NCBI RefSeq assembly: GCF_014650815.1
Contig: NZ_BMVR01000018.1
Span: 62,001 to 126,000, forward strand
Origin: Streptomyces flavofungini
GTDB taxonomy: Bacteria; Actinomycetota; Actinomycetes; Streptomycetales; Streptomycetaceae
DNA: 64,000 bases
Reading direction: 5' to 3'
Under the pieces are notes generated by a model that saw only the letters and a list, made by a program, of their open reading frames with translations, made no database searches and had not been told where the DNA came from. Within the stretch, counting starts at the first letter, position 1. Each line of letters begins with the position of its first letter. Of the stretch, positions 22,731 through 32,152 are shown one piece after another. A program made the position numbers and the translations under genes.

Positions 22731-25700
22731 GTGCACCTCAAGGCCATGACACTGCGCGGTTTCAAGTCCTTCGCGTCGGCCACGACGCTGAAATTCGAAC
22801 CGGGCATCACCTGCGTCGTCGGACCCAACGGATCCGGCAAGTCCAACGTGGTGGACGCGCTGAGCTGGGTCATGGGCGAACAGGGCGCCAAATCGCTGCG
22901 CGGCGGCAAGATGGAGGACGTCATCTTCGCCGGGACCACCGGCAGGCCCCCGCTCGGCCGCGCCGAGGTCTCCCTCACCATCGACAACTCCGACGGCGCC
23001 CTGCCCATCGAGTACGCCGAGGTCACCATCACGCGGATCATGTTCCGCAACGGCGGCAGCGAGTACCAGATCAACGGCGACACCTGCCGCCTGCTCGACA
23101 TCCAGGAACTGCTCTCCGACTCCGGCATCGGCCGCGAGATGCACGTCATCGTCGGCCAGGGCCAGCTCGACTCCGTCCTGCACGCCGACCCCATGGGCCG
23201 CCGCGCCTTCATCGAGGAGGCCGCCGGCGTCCTCAAGCACCGCAAGCGCAAGGAGAAGGCGCTGCGGAAGCTGGACGCGATGCAGGCCAACCTCGCGCGC
23301 GTGCAGGACCTCACCGACGAACTGCGCCGCCAGCTCAAACCCCTGGGACGGCAGGCCGCCGTCGCCCGGCGTGCCGCCGTCATCCAGGCCGACCTGCGCG
23401 ACGCCCGCCTGCGACTGCTCGCCGACGACCTCGTGGGCATGCGCCGCGCCCTGAACGCCGAGGTCGCCGACGAGGCCGCGCTCAAGGCCCGCAAGGACAC
23501 CGCCGAGGCCGAGCTGAAGACGGCACTCCAGCGCGAGGCCGTCCTGGAGGACGAGGTGCGGCGGCTCAGCCCGCGGCTCCAGCGGGCCCAGCAGACCTGG
23601 TACAAGCTGTCGCAGCTCGCCGAGCGGGTGCGCGGCACGATCTCGCTCGCCGACGCCCGGATCAAGAGCGCCCGCTCGGCGCCCGTCGAGGAGCGGCGCG
23701 GCCGCGAGCCCGAGGACATGGAGCGCGAGGCCGCCCGCGTCCGCGAACAGGAGGCGGAGCTCGAAGCCGCCCTGGAGGCCGCGCAGTACGCCCTCGACGA
23801 CACCGTCACCCACCGCGCCGACCTGGAACGCGAACTGGCCGCCGAGGAACGGCGCCTGAAGGACGTGGCGCGGGCCATCGCCGACCGGCGTGAAGGCCTC
23901 GCGCGGCTCGGCGGGCAGGTCAACGCGGCCCGGTCGCGGGTGGCGTCCGCGCAGGCCGAGATCGACCGGCTCGCGCTCGCCCGCGACGAGGCACGCGAGC
24001 GCGCGGTCGCCGCGCAGGAGGAGTACGAACAGCTCAAGGCGGAGGTCGACGGCCTGGACGCGGGCGACGCCGAGCTGGGGGAGCGGCACGAGGAGGCCCG
24101 CCGCGCCCTCGCCGAAGCCGACGCCGAGGCGACCGCGGCGCGCGAGGCGGTCACCGCGGCCGAGCGGAAGCGGGCCGCCGTCGCCGCCCGGCACGACGCC
24201 CTCGCCCTCGGCCTGCGCCGCAAGGACGGCTCGGGCGCGCTGCTCGCCGCCCGCGACCGGCTGACCGGGCTGCTCGGTCCCGCCGCCGAACTCCTCAGCG
24301 TGGCACCGGGCTTCGAGGTGCCGGTGGCGGCGGCGTTCGGCGCCGCGGCGGACGCCATCGCCGTGTCGACGCCCGCATCGGCTGCAGAAGCGATCCGCCT
24401 GCTGCGCAAGCAGGACGCGGGGCGGGCGGCACTGCTGCTCGCGGGCGACCAGAGCGGAGCGGCCGGGGGCGCCCCCGGCGACGTACCGCAGGAGGCGCGC
24501 GGCGAGGGACCCCCGTATGCCGCCGAACTCGTGCGCGGTCCCGCCGAGTTGCTGCCCGCCGTGCGCAGGCTGCTGCGCGGCGTGGTCGTCGTCGGGTCGC
24601 TGGAGGATGCCGAGGACCTGGTGTACGCGCACCCGGAGCTGACGGCGGTCACCGCCGAGGGCGATCTGCTCGGGGCGCACTTCGCGCAGGGCGGGTCCAC
24701 GGGTGCGCCGAGCCTCCTGGAGGTGCAGGCCGCCGTCGACGAGGCGGCGGCCGAGCTGACGGAACTGGACGTTCAGTGCGAGGAGTTGGCCGAGGCGCAG
24801 GAGCGCGCGGGGGAGCGGCGCAGGGAGTGTGCCGCGCTCGTCGAGGAGCTGGGGGAGCGGCGGCGCGCCGCCGACCGGGAGAAGTCGGCCGTCGCGCAGC
24901 GGCTCGGGTCGCTCGCCGGACAGGCGCGCGGCGCCGCCGGTGAGGCGGAGCGGTCGGCCGCCGCGGCCGCCAAGGCCCAGGAGGCCCTGGAACGGGCCCA
25001 CGTGGAGGTCGAGGAGCTGGCCGAGCGGCTCGCCGTCGCCGAGGAGGCGCCCGCCGACGAGGAGCCCGACACCGCCGTGCGCGACCGGCTGGCCGCCGAC
25101 GGTGCCAACGCCCGCCAGACGGAGATGGAGGCGCGGCTCCAGGTGCGTACGCACGAGGAGCGCGTAAAGGGCCTCGCCGGGCGCGCCGACTCCCTCGACC
25201 GCGCCGCCCGCGCCGAACGCGAGGCACGCGCGCGTGCCGAGCAGCGCCGGTCCCGGCTGCGGCACGAGGCCGCCGTGGCCGAGGCCGTCGCCTCCGGCGC
25301 CCGCCAGCTGCTCGCCCACGTCGAGGTCTCCCTGGTCCGCGCGGAGCAGGAGCGGGCCGCCGCCGAGCGCGCCAAGGAGGTGCGGGAGCGGGAGCTCGTC
25401 GCCGAGCGGAACCAGGGGCGGGAGCTGAAGGAGGAGCTGGACAAGCTGACGGACTCGGTGCACCGGGGCGAGGTGCTCGGCGCGGAGAAGCGGCTGCGGA
25501 TCGAGCAGCTGGAGACCAAGGCGCTGGAGGAACTCGGGGTGGAACCCGCGGGGCTCGTCTCCGAGTACGGGCCCGACCAGCTCGTGCCGCCCTCGCCCCC
25601 CGCCGAGGGCGAGGAGCTGCCCGAGGACCCGGAGCACCCGCGCAACAAGCCGGTGCGCTACGTCCGCGCCGAGCAGGAGAAGCGCCTGAAGTCAGCCGAA

Positions 25701-26309
25701 CGGGCGTACCAGCAGCTCGGAAAGGTCAATCCGCTGGCCCTTGAGGAGTTCGCGGCCCTGGAGGAACGCCACAAGTTCCTCAGTGAGCAGCTGGAGGACC
25801 TCAAGAAGACCCGCGCCGACCTGCTGCAGGTGGTGAAGGAGGTCGACGAGCGCGTCGAGCAGGTCTTCACCGAGGCCTACCGGGACACCGCGCGGGAGTT
25901 CGAGGGGGTCTTCAGCAGGCTCTTCCCGGGTGGTGAGGGGCGGCTGATCCTGACCGATCCCGACAACATGCTCACCACCGGTGTCGACGTCGAGGCCCGG
26001 CCGCCCGGCAAGAAGGTCAAGCGGCTCTCGCTGCTCTCCGGCGGCGAGCGGTCCCTGACGGCCGTGGCGCTGCTCGTGTCGATCTTCAAGGCGCGGCCCA
26101 GTCCGTTCTACGTGATGGACGAGGTCGAGGCGGCGCTCGACGACACCAACCTGCAGCGGCTCATCCGCATCATGCAGGAGCTGCAGGAGGCCTCGCAGCT
26201 CATCGTGATCACGCACCAGAAGCGGACGATGGAGGTCGCGGACGCGCTGTACGGCGTGTCCATGCAGGGCGACGGCGTCTCCAAGGTGATCAGCCAGCGG
26301 CTGCGCTAG
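22731..26309 (+). CDS. smc: Chromosome segregation protein SMC
   Basis: SMC dimerises with ScpAB to compact and segregate the chromosome, a key step when aerial hyphae become spore chains. The 1192-residue protein has the N-terminal ATPase part with Walker A GPNGSGKSNVVDA (from residue 31), coiled coils either side of a hinge (about 500-660, LLGPAAELLSVAPGFEVPV...), and the C-terminal ABC signature LLSGGERSLTAVALL (about 1100) with Walker B VMDEVEAALDD. Length and motifs are standard. The GTG at 22731 gives the familiar VHLKAMTLRGFKSF start. The hinge region has a Gly/Ala-rich insertion (GDQSGAAGGAPGDVPQEARG). Confidence 0.96.
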   Translation: MHLKAMTLRGFKSFASATTLKFEPGITCVVGPNGSGKSNVVDALSWVMGEQGAKSLRGGKMEDVIFAGTTGRPPLGRAEVSLTIDNSDGALPIEYAEVTITRIMFRNGGSEYQINGDTCRLLDIQELLSDSGIGREMHVIVGQGQLDSVLHADPMGRRAFIEEAAGVLKHRKRKEKALRKLDAMQANLARVQDLTDELRRQLKPLGRQAAVARRAAVIQADLRDARLRLLADDLVGMRRALNAEVADEAALKARKDTAEAELKTALQREAVLEDEVRRLSPRLQRAQQTWYKLSQLAERVRGTISLADARIKSARSAPVEERRGREPEDMEREAARVREQEAELEAALEAAQYALDDTVTHRADLERELAAEERRLKDVARAIADRREGLARLGGQVNAARSRVASAQAEIDRLALARDEARERAVAAQEEYEQLKAEVDGLDAGDAELGERHEEARRALAEADAEATAAREAVTAAERKRAAVAARHDALALGLRRKDGSGALLAARDRLTGLLGPAAELLSVAPGFEVPVAAAFGAAADAIAVSTPASAAEAIRLLRKQDAGRAALLLAGDQSGAAGGAPGDVPQEARGEGPPYAAELVRGPAELLPAVRRLLRGVVVVGSLEDAEDLVYAHPELTAVTAEGDLLGAHFAQGGSTGAPSLLEVQAAVDEAAAELTELDVQCEELAEAQERAGERRRECAALVEELGERRRAADREKSAVAQRLGSLAGQARGAAGEAERSAAAAAKAQEALERAHVEVEELAERLAVAEEAPADEEPDTAVRDRLAADGANARQTEMEARLQVRTHEERVKGLAGRADSLDRAARAEREARARAEQRRSRLRHEAAVAEAVASGARQLLAHVEVSLVRAEQERAAAERAKEVRERELVAERNQGRELKEELDKLTDSVHRGEVLGAEKRLRIEQLETKALEELGVEPAGLVSEYGPDQLVPPSPPAEGEELPEDPEHPRNKPVRYVRAEQEKRLKSAERAYQQLGKVNPLALEEFAALEERHKFLSEQLEDLKKTRADLLQVVKEVDERVEQVFTEAYRDTAREFEGVFSRLFPGGEGRLILTDPDNMLTTGVDVEARPPGKKVKRLSLLSGGERSLTAVALLVSIFKARPSPFYVMDEVEAALDDTNLQRLIRIMQELQEASQLIVITHQKRTMEVADALYGVSMQGDGVSKVISQRLR

Positions 26310-26397
26310 CCGCGTTCCTCCCGGGTCGCCGTCCCCCTCAGGCCGGCGCCGGGGCAGCTCCAGGCCTGCTCCACGTCCGGTTCACTCATCCGGCTCA

Positions 26398-26424
26398 CCC
26401 TGTGTTCACATCTTGAACACAGGG
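26398..26424. promoter_or_regulatory. 11-bp-arm palindrome between smc and glcP
   Basis: CCCTGTGTTCA (26398-26408) and TGAACACAGGG (26414-26424) match perfectly around CATCT. As RNA it could end the smc transcript. As DNA it is a symmetrical operator 39 bases upstream of the putative glcP -35 box. The sequence alone does not decide between the two. Confidence 0.55.
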
Positions 26425-26462
26425 CAACTTTCCGCTGCCTCAAACTCACAGTTAACGAACTA

Positions 26463-26490
26463 TTGACTTCGTAACTTGAAGACATAGTCT
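26463..26490 (+). promoter_or_regulatory. glcP promoter
   Basis: TTGACT (26463-26468) and TAGTCT (26485-26490) are spaced 16 bases apart in an unusually A+T-rich stretch, a good vegetative-type promoter about 100 bases upstream of the permease start. Confidence 0.55.
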
Positions 26491-26492
26491 CT

Positions 26493-26502
26493 GCAACGTT
26501 GC
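26493..26502. promoter_or_regulatory. LacI/GalR-type operator at the glcP transcription start
   Basis: GCAACGTTGC is a perfect 10-bp palindrome with a central CG, the form expected for a LacI/GalR-family dimer. It starts three bases after the -10 box, so a bound repressor would cover the start site. No LacI-family gene is in the window. Confidence 0.5.
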
Positions 26503-26598
26503 TTTTACCTTCAGGTGGTGGGCGGCGTGAAGTTGTGCGCCACTTGAAGAGCTCTCACCCCCACCCCGGCAACGCAGCCGGTGGCCCGAGGAGTACAC

Positions 26599-28026
26599 GT
26601 GACCAGCACAGCGCAGCCGCCGCAGCCCGGGGCCAGGGAGGCCCACCCGGACCATCTCGGCCATGTCATCTTCATCACGGCCGCCGCCGCGATGGGTGGC
26701 TTCCTCTTCGGCTACGACAGTTCCGTGATCAACGGCGCGACCGTCGCCATCCAGGACCGGTTCGACGTCAACGCGGACATGCTGGGCTGGATCATCGCCA
26801 CCGCCCTGCTCGGCTGCGCCGTGGGTGCCGCCATCGCGGGCCGCGTCGCCGACCGGATCGGCCGCATCCGCTGTATGCAGATCGCCTCGGTCCTCTTCGC
26901 GGCCAGCGCCATCGGCTCCGCGCTGCCGTTCGCCGCGTGGGACCTGACGGTGTGGCGCTTCATCGGCGGCATCGGCATCGGCATGGCCTCGGTGATCGGC
27001 CCGGCCTACATCGCCGAGGTCGCGCCGCCCGCCTACCGGGGCCGGCTCGCCTCCTTCCAGCAGGCCGCCATCGTCGTCGGCATCGCCGTCTCCCAGCTCG
27101 TCAACTGGGGCATCCTGAACATGGCGGACGGCGACCAGCGCGGTGAGATCGGCGGCCTCGAGGCCTGGCAGTGGATGCTCGGTGTCATGGTGGTCCCGGC
27201 CGTCCTCTACGGCCTGCTGTCCTTCGCGATCCCCGAGTCCCCGCGCTTCCTGCTCTCCGTCGGCCGTGCGGCCGAGGCGAAGAAGGTGCTCGCCGAGGTC
27301 GAGGGCACCACCGTGGACGTGGACGCGCGCGCTGCCGAGATCGAGCGGGCCATGCACCGCGAGGACAAGTCGACGTTCAAGGACCTGCTCGGCGGCAAGT
27401 TCGGCTTCCTGCCGATCGTCTGGATCGGCATCTTCCTGTCGATCTTCCAGCAGCTCGTCGGCATCAACGTGATCTTCTACTACTCGAACCAGCTGTGGCA
27501 GTCGATCGGGCACGACCCGAGCAGCTCGTTCCTGTACTCCTTCGAGACCTCGATCGTGAACATCGTCGGCACGGTCATCGCGATGATCTTCGTCGACCGG
27601 ATCGGCCGCAAGCCGCTCGCCCTGATCGGCTCGGCCGGCATGGCGGTCGCCCTGTTCACCATGGCCTGGGCGTTCTCCTACCGGACCGGCTCCGGTGACG
27701 ACGTCTCGCTGCCGCACGGCCAGGGCCTGGTCGCGATCATCGCCGCCAACGCCTTCGTGCTCTTCTTCGCGCTGTCCTGGGGCGTGGTGGTCTGGGTCCT
27801 GCTCGGCGAGATCTTCCCGAACCGGATCCGCGCCGCGGCGCTCGGCGTGGCCGCCTCCGCCCAGTGGCTCGCCAACTTCGCGATCACCAAGACCTTCCCG
27901 AGCATGTCGGAGTGGAGCCTGACCGGCTCGTACATCATCTACGGCGCGTTCGCCGCGCTCTCGATCCCCTTCGTCGCCAAGTTCGTCAAGGAGACGAAGG
28001 GCAAGACCCTGGAGGAGATGGGCTAA
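26599..28026 (+). CDS. glcP: Major facilitator glucose permease GlcP
   Basis: The 475-residue sugar:proton symporter has hydrophobic segments consistent with 12 transmembrane helices. It shows the sugar-porter motifs: GGFLFGYDSSVINGA, GRVADRIGRIRCM, PESPRFLLSVGR, QQLVGINVIFYYS, DRIGRKPLALIG and the terminal KETKGKTLEEMG. GlcP is the main glucose transporter of S. coelicolor, and I recall glcP1 lying between smc and ftsY there. The GTG at 26599 has CGAGGAG six bases upstream and gives the MTSTAQ start. An A+T-rich promoter with a LacI-type palindrome precedes it, so sugar-dependent control is likely. Confidence 0.92.
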   Translation: MTSTAQPPQPGAREAHPDHLGHVIFITAAAAMGGFLFGYDSSVINGATVAIQDRFDVNADMLGWIIATALLGCAVGAAIAGRVADRIGRIRCMQIASVLFAASAIGSALPFAAWDLTVWRFIGGIGIGMASVIGPAYIAEVAPPAYRGRLASFQQAAIVVGIAVSQLVNWGILNMADGDQRGEIGGLEAWQWMLGVMVVPAVLYGLLSFAIPESPRFLLSVGRAAEAKKVLAEVEGTTVDVDARAAEIERAMHREDKSTFKDLLGGKFGFLPIVWIGIFLSIFQQLVGINVIFYYSNQLWQSIGHDPSSSFLYSFETSIVNIVGTVIAMIFVDRIGRKPLALIGSAGMAVALFTMAWAFSYRTGSGDDVSLPHGQGLVAIIAANAFVLFFALSWGVVVWVLLGEIFPNRIRAAALGVAASAQWLANFAITKTFPSMSEWSLTGSYIIYGAFAALSIPFVAKFVKETKGKTLEEMG

Positions 28027-28055
28027 ACCCCGCTGCCCCGCTCCTCTTGAGGAAG

Positions 28056-28101
28056 CTGCCCCGGCCCGAGGACCGCAAGGTCAGTCCTTGAGCCGGGGCA
28101 G
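28056..28101. terminator. Bidirectional terminator between glcP and LLM gene
   Basis: CTGCCCCGGC (28056-28065) pairs with GCCGGGGCAG (28092-28101), and an inner AGGAC/GTCCT stem extends it. The right arm encodes the last residues (LPRLKD) of the convergent LLM gene. Confidence 0.6.
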
Positions 28102-29058
28102 TACGTTTGCGCCGAACAACTGCAGGCTCCGCCACCCCTCGTCCACCGGCATCCCGCCGACGAGGGGATGCAGGACCAGGTTCGCGCCGCCCTCCGCGAG
28201 GGCCACGCACGCGTCGGGTGTGAGGACCCGGTACACGCCCTCGGCGCGCAGCTCCGTGACCGTCGTCGCCGCTGAACGCACCGCCGAGCGGATGTCGTTG
28301 GACTGCCAGGAGGCGTAGGTGCGGGCCTCGTGCAGGAAGTGTTCGCCGTAGGTGGCCCAGGTGCGGTCGGGGTCCTCGCTGAGGTGCAGGAGCGGGGTCT
28401 CGGGGGCGGGCATCATCGTCCAGCCCTCGGTGCCGTACTCGGCGCGCCGCTCGTCGTAGTACGCCGCCAGCTCCGGCAGATGCGCGCTCGGGAAGAAGGG
28501 CAGGCCGAAGCGGGCGGCGCGGCGGGCCGCCGCCCGTGACGAGCCGCCGACCAGGAGCAGGGGATGCGGGCGGGTGTGCGGGCGCGGGGTGACGCGCACG
28601 GTGCGGCCGCGGTGGCTGAACTCCTCGCCGGTCCACGCCTTGAGCAGGGTGTCCAGGAGCTCGTCCTGGAGCTTGCCGCGCCGGGTCCACTCCACGCCGA
28701 AGGCCGCGTACTCCTCGGGCCGGTAGCCGATCCCCGCGACCGTGACGAGCCGGCCGCCGCTCAGCAGGTCGAGTACGGCGATGTCCTCGGCGAGGCGCAG
28801 CGGGTCGTGCAGCGGCCCGATGATCGCCGAGACGGTGACCGCGATGCGCCGCGTCGCCCCGAACACGGCGCCCGCGAAGGCGAACGGCGAGGGCAGCCAG
28901 TTGTTGGTGGCGCCGTGGTGCTCCTCGGTCTGGATGGTGCTCACGCCGTGGTCGTCGGCGTACGCGGCCATCTCCAGGGCGGCCCGGTAGCGGGTGCTGA
29001 GGGTGTCGGGTGTGGCCGAGGGGTCGACGAGGTTGAAGCGTACGACTGTGACGGGCAT
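28081..29058 (-). CDS. LLM-class flavin-dependent oxidoreductase
   Basis: The 325-residue TIM-barrel protein belongs to the luciferase-like (F420 or FMNH2-dependent) superfamily. Visible motifs are STIQTEEHHG, AEDIAVLDLLSGGRLVTVAGIGY, FSHRGRTVRVTPRP and LLVGGSSRAAARRAARFG. The substrate and the choice of FMN or F420 cannot be read from sequence. The ATG at 29058 follows a purine-rich AAGGGGGAC. It lies 114 bases downstream of the NCS1 permease gene on the same strand, so the two may form an uptake-and-oxidation pair. Confidence 0.85.
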   Translation of the reverse strand: MPVTVVRFNLVDPSATPDTLSTRYRAALEMAAYADDHGVSTIQTEEHHGATNNWLPSPFAFAGAVFGATRRIAVTVSAIIGPLHDPLRLAEDIAVLDLLSGGRLVTVAGIGYRPEEYAAFGVEWTRRGKLQDELLDTLLKAWTGEEFSHRGRTVRVTPRPHTRPHPLLLVGGSSRAAARRAARFGLPFFPSAHLPELAAYYDERRAEYGTEGWTMMPAPETPLLHLSEDPDRTWATYGEHFLHEARTYASWQSNDIRSAVRSAATTVTELRAEGVYRVLTPDACVALAEGGANLVLHPLVGGMPVDEGWRSLQLFGANVLPRLKD

Positions 29059-29172
29059 GCGGAACGTCCCCCTTCACCGGGACGGCGAGCCGCGGGCAGC
29101 GGGCCGGGTGCGGCGAAGGGGGACGTTAGCTGACGCAGTGTCAGATCACCAGTGGTGTACGGCGGTCGGGGC

Positions 29173-30624
29173 TCACGCCTTGGCGGTCGCCAGCTCCGGC
29201 TCGGCCGCGGCGTCCGTCTCGGGGAGCGGCTGCCGCGGCAGCAGGGCGTACAGCGCGCCCGCGACCACGATGGTGACGAGCCAGCCGAGGCCGTTGCGCC
29301 CGATCCAGGACGTGGCGAGCGGGCCGCTGAACCAGTCGACCTTCGTGAACAGCAGGCCCACGACCAGCGCGACGGCCCAGGACGTGAGGGCCTGCCAGGC
29401 GAAGCCCGCCTTGTACCAGTAGGCGCTGGTGCGCGTGGTGTCCATCAGCGCGGCGCCGTCGTAGGTCTTCCGGCGCAGCATGTCGATGCCGAACACGCCG
29501 ATCCAGGCGGAGAAGGCGACCGCGAGCAGCGTCAGGAAGGAGATGAACGAGCCCATGAAGCTGGTGGCGACGTTCATCAGGAGGTAGCCGAAGATCAGGC
29601 TGATGACGGCGTTCACGCTGACCGCCCACGCGCGCGGGACCTTGATGCCGAGCGTCATGGCGGTGAAGCCCGCCGAGTACATCGACATCGAGTTGATCAG
29701 GAGCATGCCGATCAGGGCCATGATCAGGTACGGCACCGCGATCCACGTCGGCAGCAGGTCGCCGAGGAAGGCGACCGGGTCCTTCGCCGAGGAGAGCCCC
29801 GGCTGCGAGACGGCCATGACCGCGCCCATCAGGACCATCGGGACGACGACGATGGCGGCACCGCCGACGGCGTGCCCGACCAGCGGCCTGTTCGAGGCCG
29901 TGCGCGGCAGGTAGCGGGTGAAGTCCGGGCCCGTGGGCACCCAGCTGATGCCGCCCGCCGCGATCGTGCCGATGCCCGCGATCATCATCGCCGTGGAGCC
30001 CGCGGGCTTGTCGAAGACCTGGCCCCAGTCGGTGTCGGTGAGGAGATAGACGAGCACCAGGACGCTGAACGCGCCGAAGAGGTACGTCGACCAGGTGCTG
30101 CACACGTGCAGGACCTTGCGGCCGAGGCCCGAGATCAGGAACGTGGCGGCGACGAAGCCGAGCAGCGTGATGACCTTCAGCGCGGTGTTCTGCTTCACCC
30201 CGAAGCAGATGTCGAGCACCGTGAGGATCGCGTACGCGCCCGTGACCGCGTTGATCGTCTCCCAGCCCCAGCGCGCGACCCAGATCAGCGAGCCGGGGAA
30301 GAGGTTGCCGCGCTGGCCGAAGACCGCGCGCGAGAGTGTCATGCCCGGGGAACCGCCGCGCTTGCCCGCGATGGACACGAGGCCCACCAGGCCGTAGCTC
30401 AGGACGGGGGAGACCAGGGCGACGACCAGGACCTGCCAGAAGTTCAGGCCGTTCGAGACGATCAGGCCCGCGCCCATCGTCAGGAGCAGAACGCTGATGT
30501 TGGCGGCGACCCACGTGGGGAACAGCTCTCGGGTCCTGCCGTGGCGCTCGGAGTCCGGGACGGGCTCAAGGCCGCGGGTCTCCAGGGCGCCTTCGTGTTC
30601 GGCCGTTTCGGCGGTGGTGCTCAT
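29173..30624 (-). CDS. NCS1 nucleobase:cation symporter (CodB-type)
   Basis: The 483-residue membrane protein has about 12 hydrophobic segments. Its features fit purine/cytosine permeases of the NCS1 family: ANISVLLLTMGAGL near the start, the GGISWVPTGPDFTRYLP segment, and NSMSMYSAGFTAMTLG. Charged ends lie in the cytoplasm. The ATG at 30624 begins MSTTAETAEHEG. Substrate candidates are cytosine, hypoxanthine or allantoin-like nucleobases; none is proven. It is divergent from ftsY and upstream of the LLM flavoprotein gene. Confidence 0.88.
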   Translation of the reverse strand: MSTTAETAEHEGALETRGLEPVPDSERHGRTRELFPTWVAANISVLLLTMGAGLIVSNGLNFWQVLVVALVSPVLSYGLVGLVSIAGKRGGSPGMTLSRAVFGQRGNLFPGSLIWVARWGWETINAVTGAYAILTVLDICFGVKQNTALKVITLLGFVAATFLISGLGRKVLHVCSTWSTYLFGAFSVLVLVYLLTDTDWGQVFDKPAGSTAMMIAGIGTIAAGGISWVPTGPDFTRYLPRTASNRPLVGHAVGGAAIVVVPMVLMGAVMAVSQPGLSSAKDPVAFLGDLLPTWIAVPYLIMALIGMLLINSMSMYSAGFTAMTLGIKVPRAWAVSVNAVISLIFGYLLMNVATSFMGSFISFLTLLAVAFSAWIGVFGIDMLRRKTYDGAALMDTTRTSAYWYKAGFAWQALTSWAVALVVGLLFTKVDWFSGPLATSWIGRNGLGWLVTIVVAGALYALLPRQPLPETDAAAEPELATAKA

Positions 30625-30839
30625 GAGGGGTGGTTCCGTGCCTCTCGCTCGGCTTGCGTCGACATCGTCGCCGGCCGGTGGGGGTGAGCTGGGTGAATCA
30701 GCAGATGGGACTCTACGCGCGTTGACGCGGCCTCTTCCATCGTACTTTAGTCCGAGTAATGGCGGCTAGTGGCCTATGTCCTTTGGAGGAAGGCACAAGG
30801 GGGCTGCCCGAAGAGCCCATGACTGATACTGGGTGAGTT

Positions 30840-32060
30840 ATGGAAATCGTCATCCTTGCTGTAGTCATCGCCGTGGTCGTGGTCGGTGCCATCGGCGGGC
30901 TCGTCGTCGGCAGCCGCAAGAAGAAGCAGCTGCCCGCGGCGAAGGCCCCCTCCGCGACGCCCACCCCCACCGCCCCTCCGGCCGAACCGCACGTCGGCGA
31001 CGAGGCCGAGACGCCGCGCGACGAAGCGCGCCGCACGATCGAGGAGGTGGACCTGCCGGGCGCCGACGCCCCGGCGTCCGCACCCGTCGCGACCGAGGAG
31101 CCCGCGGCCCCGCCGGCCCCCGAGATCGAGACCCCCGAGCCCACCGCGGGCCGCCTGGTGCGCCTGCGCACGCGCCTCTCGCGCTCGCAGAACGCACTCG
31201 GCAAGGGCCTGCTCACGCTCCTCTCGCGCGAGCACCTGGACGAGGACACCTGGGAGGAGATCGAGGACACCCTCCTGACCGCCGACGTCGGCGTCGCCCC
31301 CACCCAGGAGCTGGTCGAGCGGCTGCGCGAGCGCGTGCGGGTGCTCGGCACGCGCACCCCCGAGGACCTGCGGGCCCTGCTCCGCGAGGAACTCCTCACC
31401 CTGCTCGGCACGGACCTCGACCGCGCCGTGAAGACCGAGTCCGGCCTGGAGACCCCGGCCATCGTGATGGTCGTCGGCGTCAACGGCACCGGCAAGACCA
31501 CCACCACCGGCAAGCTCGCCCGGGTCCTGGTCGCCGACGGCCGCTCCGTCGTCCTCGGCGCCGCCGACACCTTCCGCGCCGCCGCCGCCGACCAGCTGCA
31601 GACCTGGGGCGAGCGCGTCGGCGCCCGCACGGTCCGCGGGCCCGAGGGCGGCGACCCGGCGTCGATCGCCTTCGACGCGGTCAAGGAGGGCATCGCCGAG
31701 GGCGCCGACGTCGTCCTCATCGACACCGCGGGCCGCCTGCACACCAAGACCGGCCTGATGGACGAGCTGGGCAAGGTCAAGCGCGTCGTCGAGAAGCACG
31801 CCCCGCTGGACGAGGTCCTGCTCGTCCTCGACGCCACCACCGGTCAGAACGGCCTGGTGCAGGCCCGCGTCTTCGCCGAGGTCGTCGACATCACCGGCAT
31901 CGTCCTCACCAAGCTCGACGGCACCGCCAAGGGCGGCATCGTGGTCGCGGTCCAGCGCGAGCTGGGGGTGCCCGTCAAGCTCATCGGCCTCGGCGAGGGG
32001 GCGGACGACCTGGCGCCCTTCGAGCCGGAGGCGTTCGTCGACGCGCTGATCGGGGACTGA
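30840..32060 (+). CDS. ftsY: Signal recognition particle receptor FtsY
   Basis: FtsY docks SRP-bound ribosomes at the membrane. The 406-residue protein starts with a true transmembrane helix (residues 3-23, VILAVVIAVVVVGAIGGLVVG) and a Pro/Ala/Glu-rich linker to about residue 100, as is typical of actinobacteria. The NG domain follows with G1 GVNGTGKTTTT (about 213), the DTFRAAAADQL box, G3 DTAGRLHTK and G4 TKLDGTAKGG. The ATG at 30840 follows GGTGAGTT. Its partner Ffh lies 8 kb downstream. A long hairpin with tandemly repeated left half follows the gene. Confidence 0.96.
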   Translation: MEIVILAVVIAVVVVGAIGGLVVGSRKKKQLPAAKAPSATPTPTAPPAEPHVGDEAETPRDEARRTIEEVDLPGADAPASAPVATEEPAAPPAPEIETPEPTAGRLVRLRTRLSRSQNALGKGLLTLLSREHLDEDTWEEIEDTLLTADVGVAPTQELVERLRERVRVLGTRTPEDLRALLREELLTLLGTDLDRAVKTESGLETPAIVMVVGVNGTGKTTTTGKLARVLVADGRSVVLGAADTFRAAAADQLQTWGERVGARTVRGPEGGDPASIAFDAVKEGIAEGADVVLIDTAGRLHTKTGLMDELGKVKRVVEKHAPLDEVLLVLDATTGQNGLVQARVFAEVVDITGIVLTKLDGTAKGGIVVAVQRELGVPVKLIGLGEGADDLAPFEPEAFVDALIGD

Positions 32061-32152
32061 GCCGGGGCGTCGTGGTGCGCGTGTGCGGGGCGCGTGCGCG
32101 TGTGCCGCGCCGGTGCTTCGTGTCTGCGGCGCCGGTACGTGGCGCTCGTTCA

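Noticed and set aside
22722..25637. 971-aa open frame on the minus strand opposite smc
   Set aside because: It mirrors the smc codon pattern (GC3 bias keeps the opposite frame open), has repetitive Gly/Leu/Val composition and no domain; smc on the plus strand is unambiguous.
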